From: Faecalibacterium sp. CAG:1138
Lineage (GTDB): Bacteria; Bacillota; Clostridia; Christensenellales; CAG-917
Length of the DNA: 19,342 nt
Assembly: GCA_000434675.1 (NCBI GenBank)
Contig: HF988643.1
Location: 23,910 to 43,251 of the forward strand
Direction: 5' to 3'
In this document: positions 7,224-14,409 of the stretch, piece after piece
Position numbering within the stretch: position 1 is the stretch's first letter
How the letters are laid out: the number at the start of each line of letters is the position of its first letter
Translations under genes and position numbers: made by a program
Notes under the pieces: model-generated
The model's input: only the letters and a program-made list of their open reading frames with translations
Databases searched by the model: none
Told to the model about the DNA's origin: nothing

Positions 7224-8231
7224 TTACTTCGCCCCCATTCTGATACGCGGATCGATAAATCCGTAGCTGATATCGACGACGATACCCGCAACCAGGCCTA
7301 CGAGAGTGTAGAAGCCCGAAAGCAACATGAAAAAGTCATAGTCCTGGAAAGTTATAGAGTTCAAATAAAGTCTTCCTACGCCCGGAATGGAGAACATCTG
7401 TTCAATGATGAGCGAGCCGGAAAGCACGGAAACAAATTCCGCCAGTATGGACGGGAAAATCGGCACCATGGAGTTTCGCAGAGCGTGTCTGACGGTGGCC
7501 TGCGCTTTGGTGAGGCCCTTGGTCCTTGCAAGCAGCATAAACTCCGAAGTCAAAACTTCGGTAAGTTCGGCGCGTGTATAACGCGCGTAGCCTGCTATGC
7601 TTCCCAAACACAACGATAAAACTGCAGGCAACATGCTGCGGAACATGTCCCACGTAAAATAATCGAATCCTGACTTCATCGTGAGAGGGAACCATCTGAG
7701 TTTGAAACAGAGAAAGTACTGAATAAGCAAGCCCATGACGATCGCCGGCACGGAAATAAACAGGATGATGACGACGTTTATCACCTGATCTTGCCATTTG
7801 TTCTTTTTAAGCGCGGCAAAAATGCCCAAAGCCAAACCGATAGGCACGCCGATAATGGTGGAATAGATGTTGATGAGAATTGTCGGCGGCAGTTTTTCGA
7901 CGAAAACGTCCCAAACCGGTTGATTTATGTATTCGCCGTACGTAGTCGCTATGCCGAAATCCCCTTCGGTCACTATTCTCTTGATGTAAATTCCGAGCTG
8001 CTTAAACACCGGAACCGTATCGTAGGTGTAGATTCCGTTTGCCTGTTTTACGATATTGCAAATCCAGCCTCTCGCTTCGAATTGCTTGTACGCAATAAGC
8101 GGATCCTGGTTTGCACCGACCGTTATGATCGGCGGCAAAAGCTTGATGAGCACGAAGCACATCACGATGATTACCGTGAACGTCAGTAACATCAGCCCCA
8201 AACGTTTAAGCACGTATTTGAACATGTACAT
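7224..8231 (-). CDS. oppB: Oligopeptide ABC importer permease OppB
   Basis: A 335-residue permease of normal family length. The first membrane helix is about 9-31 (LGLMLLTFTVIIVMCFVLIK), ending in LLPP. The periplasmic-side loop leads to GDFGIATTYGEYINQPVWDVF, equivalent to the GDLG-S-y-rxPV motif of OppB. Five more helices follow. The EAA coupling loop is at about 229-252 (FMLLARTKGLTKAQATVRHA), and the C-terminus ends YGFIDPRIRMG as in the family. The ATG at 8231 has AGAGGAG 12 nt upstream, a rather long gap; an ATG at 8225 is even farther. It is the first gene of the tight oppBCDF block, downstream of oppA but separated from it by 332 bp that hold a hairpin terminator and a possible second promoter. 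Confidence 0.94.
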   Translation of the reverse strand: MYMFKYVLKRLGLMLLTFTVIIVMCFVLIKLLPPIITVGANQDPLIAYKQFEARGWICNIVKQANGIYTYDTVPVFKQLGIYIKRIVTEGDFGIATTYGEYINQPVWDVFVEKLPPTILINIYSTIIGVPIGLALGIFAALKKNKWQDQVINVVIILFISVPAIVMGLLIQYFLCFKLRWFPLTMKSGFDYFTWDMFRSMLPAVLSLCLGSIAGYARYTRAELTEVLTSEFMLLARTKGLTKAQATVRHALRNSMVPIFPSILAEFVSVLSGSLIIEQMFSIPGVGRLYLNSITFQDYDFFMLLSGFYTLVGLVAGIVVDISYGFIDPRIRMGAK

Positions 8232-8358
8232 AATTGTTTGTTACTCCTCTGTTGGATTATTCTCCTTGTTTGAAGAAAGAGAAGAGCCTCCTCTTCCCAA
8301 ACAACGCACCCGCAAAAACCGCAGGCGCAATCCGTCGGCAGTTGACGAATTTCCTTTT

Positions 8359-8394
8359 TATCAAACGACAAATTTTTTTCTCTGTCGTTTGATA
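8359..8394. repeat. Perfect 12-bp inverted repeat upstream of oppB
   Basis: TATCAAACGACA (8359-8370) and TGTCGTTTGATA (8383-8394) are exact reverse complements, separated by a 12-nt A/T-rich centre. There is no T-run after it on the minus strand, so it is not a typical terminator. It lies directly at the predicted start of the possible oppB promoter and could be a repressor operator or an mRNA stem protecting the oppBCDF transcript. The role is unknown. Confidence 0.6.
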
Positions 8395-8397
8395 CCG

Positions 8398-8416
8398 ACT
8401 ATAGCAAGGTTTGCTA
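8398..8416 (-). promoter_or_regulatory. Possible extended -10 promoter for oppBCDF
   Basis: On the minus strand, TTGCTATAGT gives TGn followed by TATAGT (-10 at 8398-8403). The -35 region is poor. The 6-bp inverted repeat TAGCAA/TTGCTA overlaps it. Start would fall near 8391, inside the large palindrome. This is weak evidence for a second promoter separate from oppA's. Confidence 0.3.
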
Positions 8417-8475
8417 CGGAAATCAGCCGGGATTTTTGCCCTTTTTTAAGGGATACGGTCAAAAAACCGAGTTTT

Positions 8476-8518
8476 AAAAACAAAAACAACGATGGGCGAA
8501 TTTTATATCCGCCCATCG
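8476..8518 (-). terminator. Terminator/attenuator hairpin after oppA
   Basis: On the minus strand, CGATGGGCG and CGCCCATCG form a perfect 9-bp stem (8510-8518 with 8490-8498) with an 11-nt loop, followed by TTGTTTTTGTTTTT. It begins 46 nt after the oppA stop codon. Partial termination here would give more OppA than the membrane subunits, which is the usual arrangement for importer binding proteins. Confidence 0.8.
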
Positions 8519-8563
8519 CGGGTTTTTGTTGTTAAGTTACTTACTTAGAATACTATCTTAGCT

Positions 8564-11125
8564 CTATGCAGCTTTCTTGTACTCAGAAGTAAGGTCGTTG
8601 TTGTTTGCTTTTACGAAATCAGCCCATTCGGTATCGGTGTAGTTAACCAGCATATATCTGATGCCGCCGAAGCCCATGAAGGTGTTGTAGTCGTAAGAAA
8701 TGTTGGTGAACTTAGGGCTGAGCAACGAGCCGCTGTATTCGCCGATAAGCATTACGGAGTAAGCCTTCTTGATAGCTTGTTCTTCCAAAGCAGCCAGGAT
8801 AACGAGTCTCACGTCTGCAGGAGCTTTGCCTGCGTCCCAGTTGTACTTGTAAGTACGGTTGTTGGTTTCTGCAAGACCGTTCAAGCAATCGAACCAGTTG
8901 ACAAGGCTCATGGTGATGGTCTGACCTGCGCCTTCATAGCTGCCTGCCGGGAGAGTCAAAGTCATTTGAACTTTTTGGGTGTCCCAGTAGGTGTGATAGT
9001 TCAGGCTGTCTTCAGGATCAACGAAGGAACCTACGATGTCAAACGGGTTGAACGGGTTGCCGCTGAAGCCGTAACCGAAACCGATTTGAGTTTTGCCGCT
9101 TCTGAAGGCCTCTGCCCATTTGCTACCTGCAGAAGCGTCGAACACGACTTTGATTTTGCCTTCGAGAGCGGTATCTTTGCAGAGTTCATCCAAAACGCCT
9201 TGCAAATATTTTGCTCTTTCACGTTGTTTTGCATTGTCAGAGGAGGAACCGTAAACGAAGGTGATGTCCTTGGTTGCGTCGTATCCGTAGTCTTTTGCGT
9301 TTGCAACGAGAATGTCGTAAGCTTTCTTAACGAGTTCTTTTGCCTGAGTCGGGTTGTAACCGGTCAAAGCATCGTAAGCGTCGTCCAAAGAAGCGTTGGT
9401 GATTTCTGCACCGTTGGACCATTTGCCGTCGGCCTCGGTGAAACCGTAAGCGCGGAGCAAACCTTCTTTGGCTTGTTTGGTGGCGCGATATACGCCGCCG
9501 TTTTCAACGTCATAGTAGTACTGGCTGTTCATCAAACCGAGGCAAACGACAGCGGTGCCCGGCCAGATTTTTTCAACGAGGTCGCTTCTGTTCAGAGAGA
9601 GCGAGAAAGCTTGTCTGAATTCGTCGATAGCAAGGATGCCGTTGTTGTTTTCGCTTGCCGCCAAAACCGCTTTGTTCCCATAAAGTTGCATACCGAACGT
9701 GCCGGTGCCAGGGACGTAAGTGGTGTATTTGGAGTGCATGTAGTCGGCGATGTGTTCGGAATCAAGACCTACGTCGTCGGTTTCGCCCGCAAGGAACTTC
9801 AACCATTGAGTGTTGCTTTCAGGAACACATTCGCAAGCGATGGCAGTTATGTTATACTGGTTTGCATACATATCCATGCCGTAGCCGTACCAGTTGTCGT
9901 TTTTGACGAGTTTGTAGGATTTGCCGCTCTGGAATTCTGCCAGTTTGTACGGGCCCCAGCTTGCACTGGTTGCCAAAGTGGTGTTGTAGTTGCTGGTCCA
10001 CAAAGTAGAACCGGTTGCAGGAGCTTGTTTGCAAGACTCGTACAGATCCTGTTTTACGAGCGGAAGGCTTGACATATAGTAAGCAGCGAGGTAGGAAAGG
10101 CTGCCGTCATCCTTAAGGAATTGATAAGATTTGTCGAGGCAGACGACGAAAGAGTCTTTGTCGACTTGATACATACCTACTTCTTCCCAAGCAACGTTAC
10201 GATCGGTGTTGACAACTTTGATACCGAGCCAGCTTTCATATTGACCGCCAACTTCAACGTAACCGGCGTATTGTCCGGTCGGGCAAAGGAGAGCGTCCCA
10301 AAGAACTTTTGCAGAAAAAGCGTCAGATTCGCCGGTGCCCGCCCAACCATCTACGGAATCATAAACAGTTTCGTCGGAGATGGAAATCCATTGCGGAGCA
10401 AGGTTGCCGTCTTTATCAACGTACCCGTTTGCGCCATAAAATTCATAAACATCCATATAGATGTCTGCGCCGGCTTCTACTGCCGCGGCGTTAGAAGCGA
10501 AACCTTGGCTACCGATGGTAGGATAGGTTGCTTCCTGGTTTTTGTAGAAGTAAGCTTTGGATCTCTTGATACGAAGAGTGTCATAGTAGGTGTTAGCGCG
10601 CATGTTCAAGAAATCAGGGTTGAGCATTTCTTTCATGGAATACACGAAGTCGCCTGCATGAATTTCAGTGCCGTCGTCCCATTTGAGATCTTTACGCAAG
10701 GTGATTTTCCAAGCGTAGCCGCCTTCTGCTTTTTGTTCTGCAGTATAACCCCATTTTGCGTCAACGCTGGAAGTTACGTCTTCCAATTTGGTAGCCGCAG
10801 AATAGTTGGTGGTGTAACCGCCGGAAACGATTGCGGCAGCGTTGATGGTGCCGTCTTTGTTATACTTGCCGCCTTTAGCTGCGTCAAACAGATAGTCGTA
10901 TTCGAAGAACGAAGAAACGATATAGTTCATAATCTGAGTGTCGTTGTTATCGGCGTAAGTAAACTCATTCCAGTTACTCGGCATAACGGCCGTGGTGGTG
11001 TGATAAGTACCTTTTTTCAGATTTGCGTCTGGGATTTTATTTTTTTCCTTGTTGCAAGCAGCAACGGACGCAACCGAAAGAACCAACACGACTGCTACGA
11101 GCAATGCGATAAGTTTCTTTTTCAT
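8564..11125 (-). CDS. oppA: Oligopeptide ABC importer substrate-binding lipoprotein OppA (large form)
   Basis: An 853-residue extracellular solute-binding protein of family 5 (SBP_bac_5). Residues 1-24 are a lipoprotein signal: positive start MKKK, hydrophobic core, and lipobox VAAC with C24 as the lipidated residue. The family core is recognisable at about 138-170 (WKITLRKDLKWDDGTEIHAG followed by DFVYSMKEMLNP), where peptide-binding proteins have W-x-D-G-x-P-x-T-A-x-D. Later come DEFRQAFSLSLNRSDL and PGTAVVCLGLMN, matching the RxAxxxAIDR segment. Family members are usually about 500-600 residues; extra sequence lies mainly between about 170 and 380. GGAGG (11133-11137) sits 7 nt before the ATG. 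The first gene of the opp operon, with its own promoter and a hairpin after it. Its substrate, presumably peptides, is inferred from the OppDF neighbours. Confidence 0.93.
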   Translation of the reverse strand: MKKKLIALLVAVVLVLSVASVAACNKEKNKIPDANLKKGTYHTTTAVMPSNWNEFTYADNNDTQIMNYIVSSFFEYDYLFDAAKGGKYNKDGTINAAAIVSGGYTTNYSAATKLEDVTSSVDAKWGYTAEQKAEGGYAWKITLRKDLKWDDGTEIHAGDFVYSMKEMLNPDFLNMRANTYYDTLRIKRSKAYFYKNQEATYPTIGSQGFASNAAAVEAGADIYMDVYEFYGANGYVDKDGNLAPQWISISDETVYDSVDGWAGTGESDAFSAKVLWDALLCPTGQYAGYVEVGGQYESWLGIKVVNTDRNVAWEEVGMYQVDKDSFVVCLDKSYQFLKDDGSLSYLAAYYMSSLPLVKQDLYESCKQAPATGSTLWTSNYNTTLATSASWGPYKLAEFQSGKSYKLVKNDNWYGYGMDMYANQYNITAIACECVPESNTQWLKFLAGETDDVGLDSEHIADYMHSKYTTYVPGTGTFGMQLYGNKAVLAASENNNGILAIDEFRQAFSLSLNRSDLVEKIWPGTAVVCLGLMNSQYYYDVENGGVYRATKQAKEGLLRAYGFTEADGKWSNGAEITNASLDDAYDALTGYNPTQAKELVKKAYDILVANAKDYGYDATKDITFVYGSSSDNAKQRERAKYLQGVLDELCKDTALEGKIKVVFDASAGSKWAEAFRSGKTQIGFGYGFSGNPFNPFDIVGSFVDPEDSLNYHTYWDTQKVQMTLTLPAGSYEGAGQTITMSLVNWFDCLNGLAETNNRTYKYNWDAGKAPADVRLVILAALEEQAIKKAYSVMLIGEYSGSLLSPKFTNISYDYNTFMGFGGIRYMLVNYTDTEWADFVKANNNDLTSEYKKAA

Positions 11126-11234
11126 TTTGATACCTCCATAAAATTTTAAAATTTATTTCAAATTAAACTTTGAAACGTGGTTGGTTGACAAATTTAATAT
11201 TTATACACAAGTGCATAAACGATAAATTATTAAC

Positions 11235-11263
11235 ATTTTAACACAGCATATACTATATGGCAA
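11235..11263 (-). promoter_or_regulatory. Promoter of oppA
   Basis: On the minus strand, -35 TTGCCA (11258-11263) and -10 TAAAAT (11235-11240) are separated by 17 bp. The start near 11228 gives an A/T-rich leader of about 100 nt before the oppA ATG. No recognisable riboswitch was found in the leader. Confidence 0.6.
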
Positions 11264-11484
11264 CTATTTTTGAAAAATTTTTTTCGTTTTTTAATATTTT
11301 TTCAATGTTCGAAAAAAAATTGCCTATATTTATATACTAAAGTAAGTGCTTATTTAACAAATTTATATTGAAAACGGCGAAAAATCCTTCTTTCCTCCGC
11401 CGTATCGTATTTTTTATAAAACCGCCGATTTTATGCATTATACAAGTTTTTATGCAAAATTTGCGTCGTTATGCAATTTTTGTT
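11264..11484. other. AT-rich region upstream of oppA
   Basis: Very A/T-rich and without a supportable gene. It contains three TTATGCA copies at exact 19-bp steps (11431, 11450, 11469), a weak minus-strand TATAAT (11437-11442) without a good -35 box, and a loose inverted repeat ACGGCG/CGCCGT (11374-11379 with 11398-11403). It probably serves as the upstream regulatory region of oppA. Confidence 0.5.
11431..11475. repeat. Three TTATGCA direct repeats with 19-bp period
   Basis: The heptamer TTATGCA occurs at 11431-11437, 11450-11456 and 11469-11475, exactly 19 bp apart each time. A further inverted copy lies near 11212-11218. In such A/T-rich DNA the motif itself is not rare, but the even spacing suggests binding sites for a regulator of oppA. 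Confidence 0.4.
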
Positions 11485-11516
11485 TTGAAAAAGAAAAAAG
11501 GCGCCGATGCGCCTTT
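11485..11516 (-). terminator. Intrinsic terminator of the ferredoxin gene
   Basis: On the minus strand, AAAGGCGC and GCGCCTTT form a perfect 8-bp stem (11497-11516) with an ATCG loop, followed by TTTCTTTTTC. It lies 30 nt after the ferredoxin stop codon. Confidence 0.85.
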
Positions 11517-11545
11517 CAACTTTTGTTTTGTGTTTTTTCGTTTGC

Positions 11546-11716
11546 TTATTCTTCGGACGGAGCTCCGACAGGGCAAACGTCTGCGCAAGAACCGCAGCTG
11601 ATGCATTCGTCGGCATTGATAACGTATTTGCCGTCGCCTTCGCTGATTGCGCTGACAGGGCAACCTTCCGCGCATGCGCCGCACATAATGCAGTCGTCAC
11701 TGATCACATATGCCAT
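11546..11716 (-). CDS. 2[4Fe-4S] clostridial-type ferredoxin
   Basis: A 56-residue protein (MAYVISDDC to GAPSEE), a small cytoplasmic electron carrier with two [4Fe-4S] clusters. Both binding motifs are complete: C9-x2-C12-x2-C15-x3-C19-P and C38-x2-C41-x2-C44-x3-C48-P. The length matches clostridial ferredoxins (about 55 aa), and the internal duplication is evident (ISDDCIMCGAC versus NADECISCGSC). GTGAGG lies 8 nt before the ATG at 11716; an ATG two codons upstream (11722) is too close to it. It has its own extended -10 promoter and a strong terminator, so it can be expressed alone, although no terminator separates it from ricT upstream. It likely serves general low-potential electron transfer; a link to the Fe-S protein RicT or to the radical SAM enzyme nearby is only positional. 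Confidence 0.95.
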   Translation of the reverse strand: MAYVISDDCIMCGACAEGCPVSAISEGDGKYVINADECISCGSCADVCPVGAPSEE

Positions 11717-11749
11717 ATCCATTACCTCACTTTTTAATATTGTGCCTTC

Positions 11750-11778
11750 ATTATATCACATCGTTTTGAAGATGTATA
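11750..11778 (-). promoter_or_regulatory. Promoter of the ferredoxin gene
   Basis: On the minus strand there is an extended -10, TGATATAAT (TATAAT at 11750-11755), with a moderate -35 TATACA (11773-11778) at 17-bp spacing. The start near 11743 leaves a leader of about 27 nt. Confidence 0.65.
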
Positions 11779-11795
11779 GCGTTTTTGACAAATTT

Positions 11796-12668
11796 TTAGT
11801 CCAAAATCGATTTTACGTCGTCCGGAATGTCGGCGCCCACGTCGCTGTCTTTCTGATGCTCTTTTGCGTTGACTTCCTCGAGCTTGTAGGTTTTAATTTC
11901 AAAAGTGTCGTCGGCGGTGCGGATTTTCACCTTCACCGTGCGGCGAATGATGTCGTTGTCCTCCACGATGCCCTCACCGTCCGGAGTTTTCGCCTTGCTT
12001 CCGATTTTCGGCATCAGCTTGTAGGTTTCGGCGTAGTAGCTGTTTTCGTATTTCAAACAGCACATAAGTCTGCCGCAAACGCCGCTGATTTTGGTCGGGT
12101 TAAGGCTGAGCCCCTGAAGCTTTGCCATTTTTATGGAAACCTTTTCGAAGTCCGGCAGGTGCGTGGTGCAACAGCACGGTCTGCCGCACTGGGCAAGCGC
12201 GCCGCGCATTTTTGTGTCGTCGCGTTCGTAAATCTGCCTGAGTTCTATCCTCACCTTGAACGCCGCGGCCAGGTCCTTCACCAGCTCCCTGAAGTCGATG
12301 CGGCCGTCGGCCGTGAAATAAAAGATAACCTTGCTGCAATCGAAAGTGTACTCCGCGTCCACAAGCTTCATCTGAAGCCCGCGTCTGGCGATTTTTTCCG
12401 CCGCGGTTCTCAGCGCCTCTTCCCTCTTTTGCAGGTTCTTTTTCAGCTGTTCGTCGTCTTTCGGAGTGGCCTTTCTCAAAACCGGCTTTAACGGCTGAAC
12501 GATTTCGGAGTCGTCTACCTCTTTGTTCGGAACCACGACTCGGCCGTATTCGGTGCCTCTCGCGGTTTCCACGATAACGCCGTCCCCCTCCGAAAACGCG
12601 ATGTTTTCGGGACTGAAATAATATATCTTGTTGCTGTTTTTGAATTTGATTCCGACTATTATCGACAT
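11796..12668 (-). CDS. ricT: RicT (YaaT), PSP1-domain Fe-S protein of the RNase Y accessory complex
   Basis: A 290-residue PSP1-family protein. In Bacillus subtilis RicT (YaaT) works with RicA and RicF in a complex that carries [4Fe-4S] clusters, binds RNase Y and promotes mRNA maturation, affecting sporulation and competence. The PSP1 core is clear: QCGRPCCC (160-167), then VSIKMAKLQGLSLNPTKISG and VCGRLMCCLKYE (197-208), giving cysteines 161, 165-167, 198, 203 and 204. A KOW-like segment follows (GSKAKTPDGEGIVEDND). The ATG at 12668 is preceded by AGAGGG very close by. It lies 7 nt after holB, in the standard Firmicute order tmk-holB-ricT. RicA and RicF genes are not in the window. Confidence 0.92.
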   Translation of the reverse strand: MSIIVGIKFKNSNKIYYFSPENIAFSEGDGVIVETARGTEYGRVVVPNKEVDDSEIVQPLKPVLRKATPKDDEQLKKNLQKREEALRTAAEKIARRGLQMKLVDAEYTFDCSKVIFYFTADGRIDFRELVKDLAAAFKVRIELRQIYERDDTKMRGALAQCGRPCCCTTHLPDFEKVSIKMAKLQGLSLNPTKISGVCGRLMCCLKYENSYYAETYKLMPKIGSKAKTPDGEGIVEDNDIIRRTVKVKIRTADDTFEIKTYKLEEVNAKEHQKDSDVGADIPDDVKSILD

Positions 12669-12675
12669 ATACCCT

Positions 12676-13653
12676 CTATTGTTTTTTGCAATTATATTTT
12701 ATTTGTAAAATGCCCATAAGCAAGTTTTCCGCCACGGCAGTTTGCGACACGTTGAAAAACAGTTTTTTCCGTTCGTCGTTTATAAGGTAAATTATTTTCC
12801 CCACGGCCTCGGCAGAAAATTCCGCCGCAAGCTTTTTGACGTTCTCTTTCTCAAACGTTCCGACCGAAAGTTCGCCGTCGCCGTCCGCCACCAGAACGTC
12901 CCTAAATATTATGGACATAACGTCCAGCAAAATGCCGAAATTTTCCCGAACAAACACTTTACGCCCCAAAAGCGGCGCCACATCGGAGCTTTTCGTCAAT
13001 TTGAACAAAATGTCGAACGCTTCCGAATAGATAAGTTTATAGCCCTCGTCCGCCGCGATTTTGTCGGCTTTTCCGAGCATTCCGCCAGAACATGCCGCCG
13101 CCACTTCCGCAGTTTCCGAGCTGCCCGTTTTCTTGAAAATTTCGTTGTAAACGACGTCGGGCGAAAAGCATTCCAGCGCAATCTTTCTCACCCTCGAACG
13201 CACGGTGTCCAGCATGGCCTGTTCGTTTGAAGTCAAAAGGAAAAATATGACGTCTTGAGGCGGTTCCTCCAAGGTTTTTAAAAGCTTGTTCTGCGCCGCT
13301 TGGGTCATCTGATCCGCGCCGCATATAACGTAAAGCTTTTTGCCGCCCTCGTTGGATTTCACGATGCTGTCGTCCACAATGTCCGCAACGTCTTCCACCT
13401 TGATTTTTTTCAGATCCTCGTTCACGAAAACCACGTCGCTGTGGTTACGATGCAGAATTTTTGCGCAGGCAGGACACTTCCCGCATCCGCCGTTATCGCA
13501 AAAAAGCCTCAACGCCGAAAGCTCGGCCAAACTCAAAAGGGCCGTTTCGTCCGGAGATACGAACATATACGCGTGCGCCACGTTACCCGTGTCCGCGTCC
13601 TTCGCCAGACTTTTGTAGGCGTTGCTGTTTTTTAAGGCTTCCTCAAACTGCAT
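12676..13653 (-). CDS. holB: DNA polymerase III subunit delta' (clamp loader)
   Basis: A 325-residue AAA+ clamp-loader subunit that helps load the beta sliding clamp during replication. The N-terminal region has HAYMF at 27-31, as in delta' proteins (HAYLF). The zinc module uses C52, C57, C60 and C63 (CGKCPAC). The segment AAQNKLLKTLEEPP (119-132) and sensor-1 FFLLTSNEQAML are characteristic, and VRSRVRK (151-157) sits where the SRC/SRV motif lies. The Walker A loop is degenerate (SPDETALLS in place of GxxGxGKT), so this subunit should not bind ATP, as in several delta' proteins. The ATG directly follows the tmk TAG with no gap and no good ribosome binding site, suggesting translational coupling. 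The C-terminal collar domain is divergent. Confidence 0.92.
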   Translation of the reverse strand: MQFEEALKNSNAYKSLAKDADTGNVAHAYMFVSPDETALLSLAELSALRLFCDNGGCGKCPACAKILHRNHSDVVFVNEDLKKIKVEDVADIVDDSIVKSNEGGKKLYVICGADQMTQAAQNKLLKTLEEPPQDVIFFLLTSNEQAMLDTVRSRVRKIALECFSPDVVYNEIFKKTGSSETAEVAAACSGGMLGKADKIAADEGYKLIYSEAFDILFKLTKSSDVAPLLGRKVFVRENFGILLDVMSIIFRDVLVADGDGELSVGTFEKENVKKLAAEFSAEAVGKIIYLINDERKKLFFNVSQTAVAENLLMGILQIKYNCKKQ

Positions 13654-14283
13654 CTATCTTATTATACCTTTTTCTCTCAAAAGCTCTATTATTTTTTCGG
13701 TTGTGTCTTTTTTGTTCTGGCACGGAACGATTTTGACTATCCTGCCCTCCGACATCTCGGCGTCCTCAAGATAGCCCTCGTAAACCTTGAGGTGAAAATC
13801 CATTGCTTCGTCCTCGAGTCTGTCGTGAAGCTCGGCCGATTTCTGACGGCTTCGGAACGAATGTTCCGGCGACAAATCCAAAAACACCGTTAAATCGGGC
13901 ATACAGCCCTGAATTGCGTGACGGTTGATTTCCAAAACGTTTTCGATGCCGAGGCCTCTCGCTCCGCCCTGATATGCGATGGAGCTGTCCAAAAATCTGT
14001 CGCAGATAACAAGCTCTCCCCGATCCAACGCAGGCTTTATCACCTCGTCCACGAGTTGCGCCCGCGACGCGGCGTATAAAAGCGCCTCGCACATAGCGTT
14101 CATTTCGGTGTTTTCGGGATTGAGAATAACCGAACGGATCTGTTCGCTGATTTTGTTGCCGCCCGGCTCCCTGGTGAAAATCGCAGGCTGACCGGTTTTG
14201 TCCAAATATTCCTTAAGCTGCTTAAGCTGAGTGGACTTGCCGACTCCCTCGCAGCCTTCAAACGTAACGAATTTGCCTTTCAT
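13654..14283 (-). CDS. tmk: Thymidylate kinase
   Basis: A 209-residue cytoplasmic enzyme that phosphorylates dTMP to dTDP for DNA synthesis. The P-loop GCEGVGKST is at 10-18, REPGG at 38-42 (substrate and phosphate binding), DRFLDSSIAYQG at 95-106 (the DR-Y/F motif and TMP-binding helix), and a LID region with R154 at about 146-158. The length is typical. The ATG at 14283 has AAGGAGA just upstream; the frame is open to 14331, but that upstream part overlaps the promoter. It is the first gene of the tmk-holB-ricT operon, divergent from the radical SAM gene. Confidence 0.96.
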   Translation of the reverse strand: MKGKFVTFEGCEGVGKSTQLKQLKEYLDKTGQPAIFTREPGGNKISEQIRSVILNPENTEMNAMCEALLYAASRAQLVDEVIKPALDRGELVICDRFLDSSIAYQGGARGLGIENVLEINRHAIQGCMPDLTVFLDLSPEHSFRSRQKSAELHDRLEDEAMDFHLKVYEGYLEDAEMSEGRIVKIVPCQNKKDTTEKIIELLREKGIIR

Positions 14284-14301
14284 AATGTCTCCTTCCGACC
14301 T

Positions 14302-14331
14302 ATTATAGCACAAAAGCGCAAAAGTTCTCAA
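14302..14331 (-). promoter_or_regulatory. Promoter of the tmk-holB-ricT operon
   Basis: On the minus strand, extended -10 TGCTATAAT (TATAAT at 14302-14307) with -35 TTGAGA (14326-14331) at 18 bp. The start near 14295 is about 12 nt from the tmk ATG, which supports the shorter tmk start. Confidence 0.7.
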
Positions 14332-14349
14332 CCTTTTTGTCGGCTTTTA

Positions 14350-14378
14350 TTGTAATAATAAAAAAAATAAGTTATAAT
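14350..14378 (+). promoter_or_regulatory. Promoter of the radical SAM gene
   Basis: -35 TTGTAA (14350-14355) and -10 TATAAT (14373-14378) at 17-bp spacing. The -10 box overlaps an in-frame ATG at 14377, which therefore cannot be the start codon; transcription should begin near 14385. Confidence 0.75.
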
Positions 14379-14409
14379 GTTTTCAAACCACTTTGTCGGA
14401 GGACGAAAG

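Larger units (their letters stand above)
8232..8563 (-). other. oppA-oppB intergenic region
   Basis: This 332-bp stretch has no gene on either strand. In the direction of transcription it holds an attenuator-like hairpin (8490-8518), a short palindrome (TAGCAA at 8402-8407, TTGCTA at 8411-8416) with a possible extended -10 box, a perfect 12-bp inverted repeat (8359-8394), and the oppB ribosome binding site (8245-8251). Apart from these it is A/T-rich and unremarkable. Confidence 0.7.

Noticed and set aside
8777..11149. Two long plus-strand frames (431 and 342 codons) opposite oppA
   Set aside because: Antisense shadows of a solute-binding lipoprotein gene; no protein family is recognisable.
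11368..11601. 77-codon plus-strand frame between oppA and the ferredoxin
   Set aside because: It runs through the ferredoxin terminator and into the ferredoxin gene antisense, without a ribosome binding site or a recognisable family.
14377..14409. ATG at 14377 as start of the radical SAM gene
   Set aside because: It overlaps the TATAAT box and has no ribosome binding site; the TTG at 14410 fits the GGAGG and the family's N-terminus.
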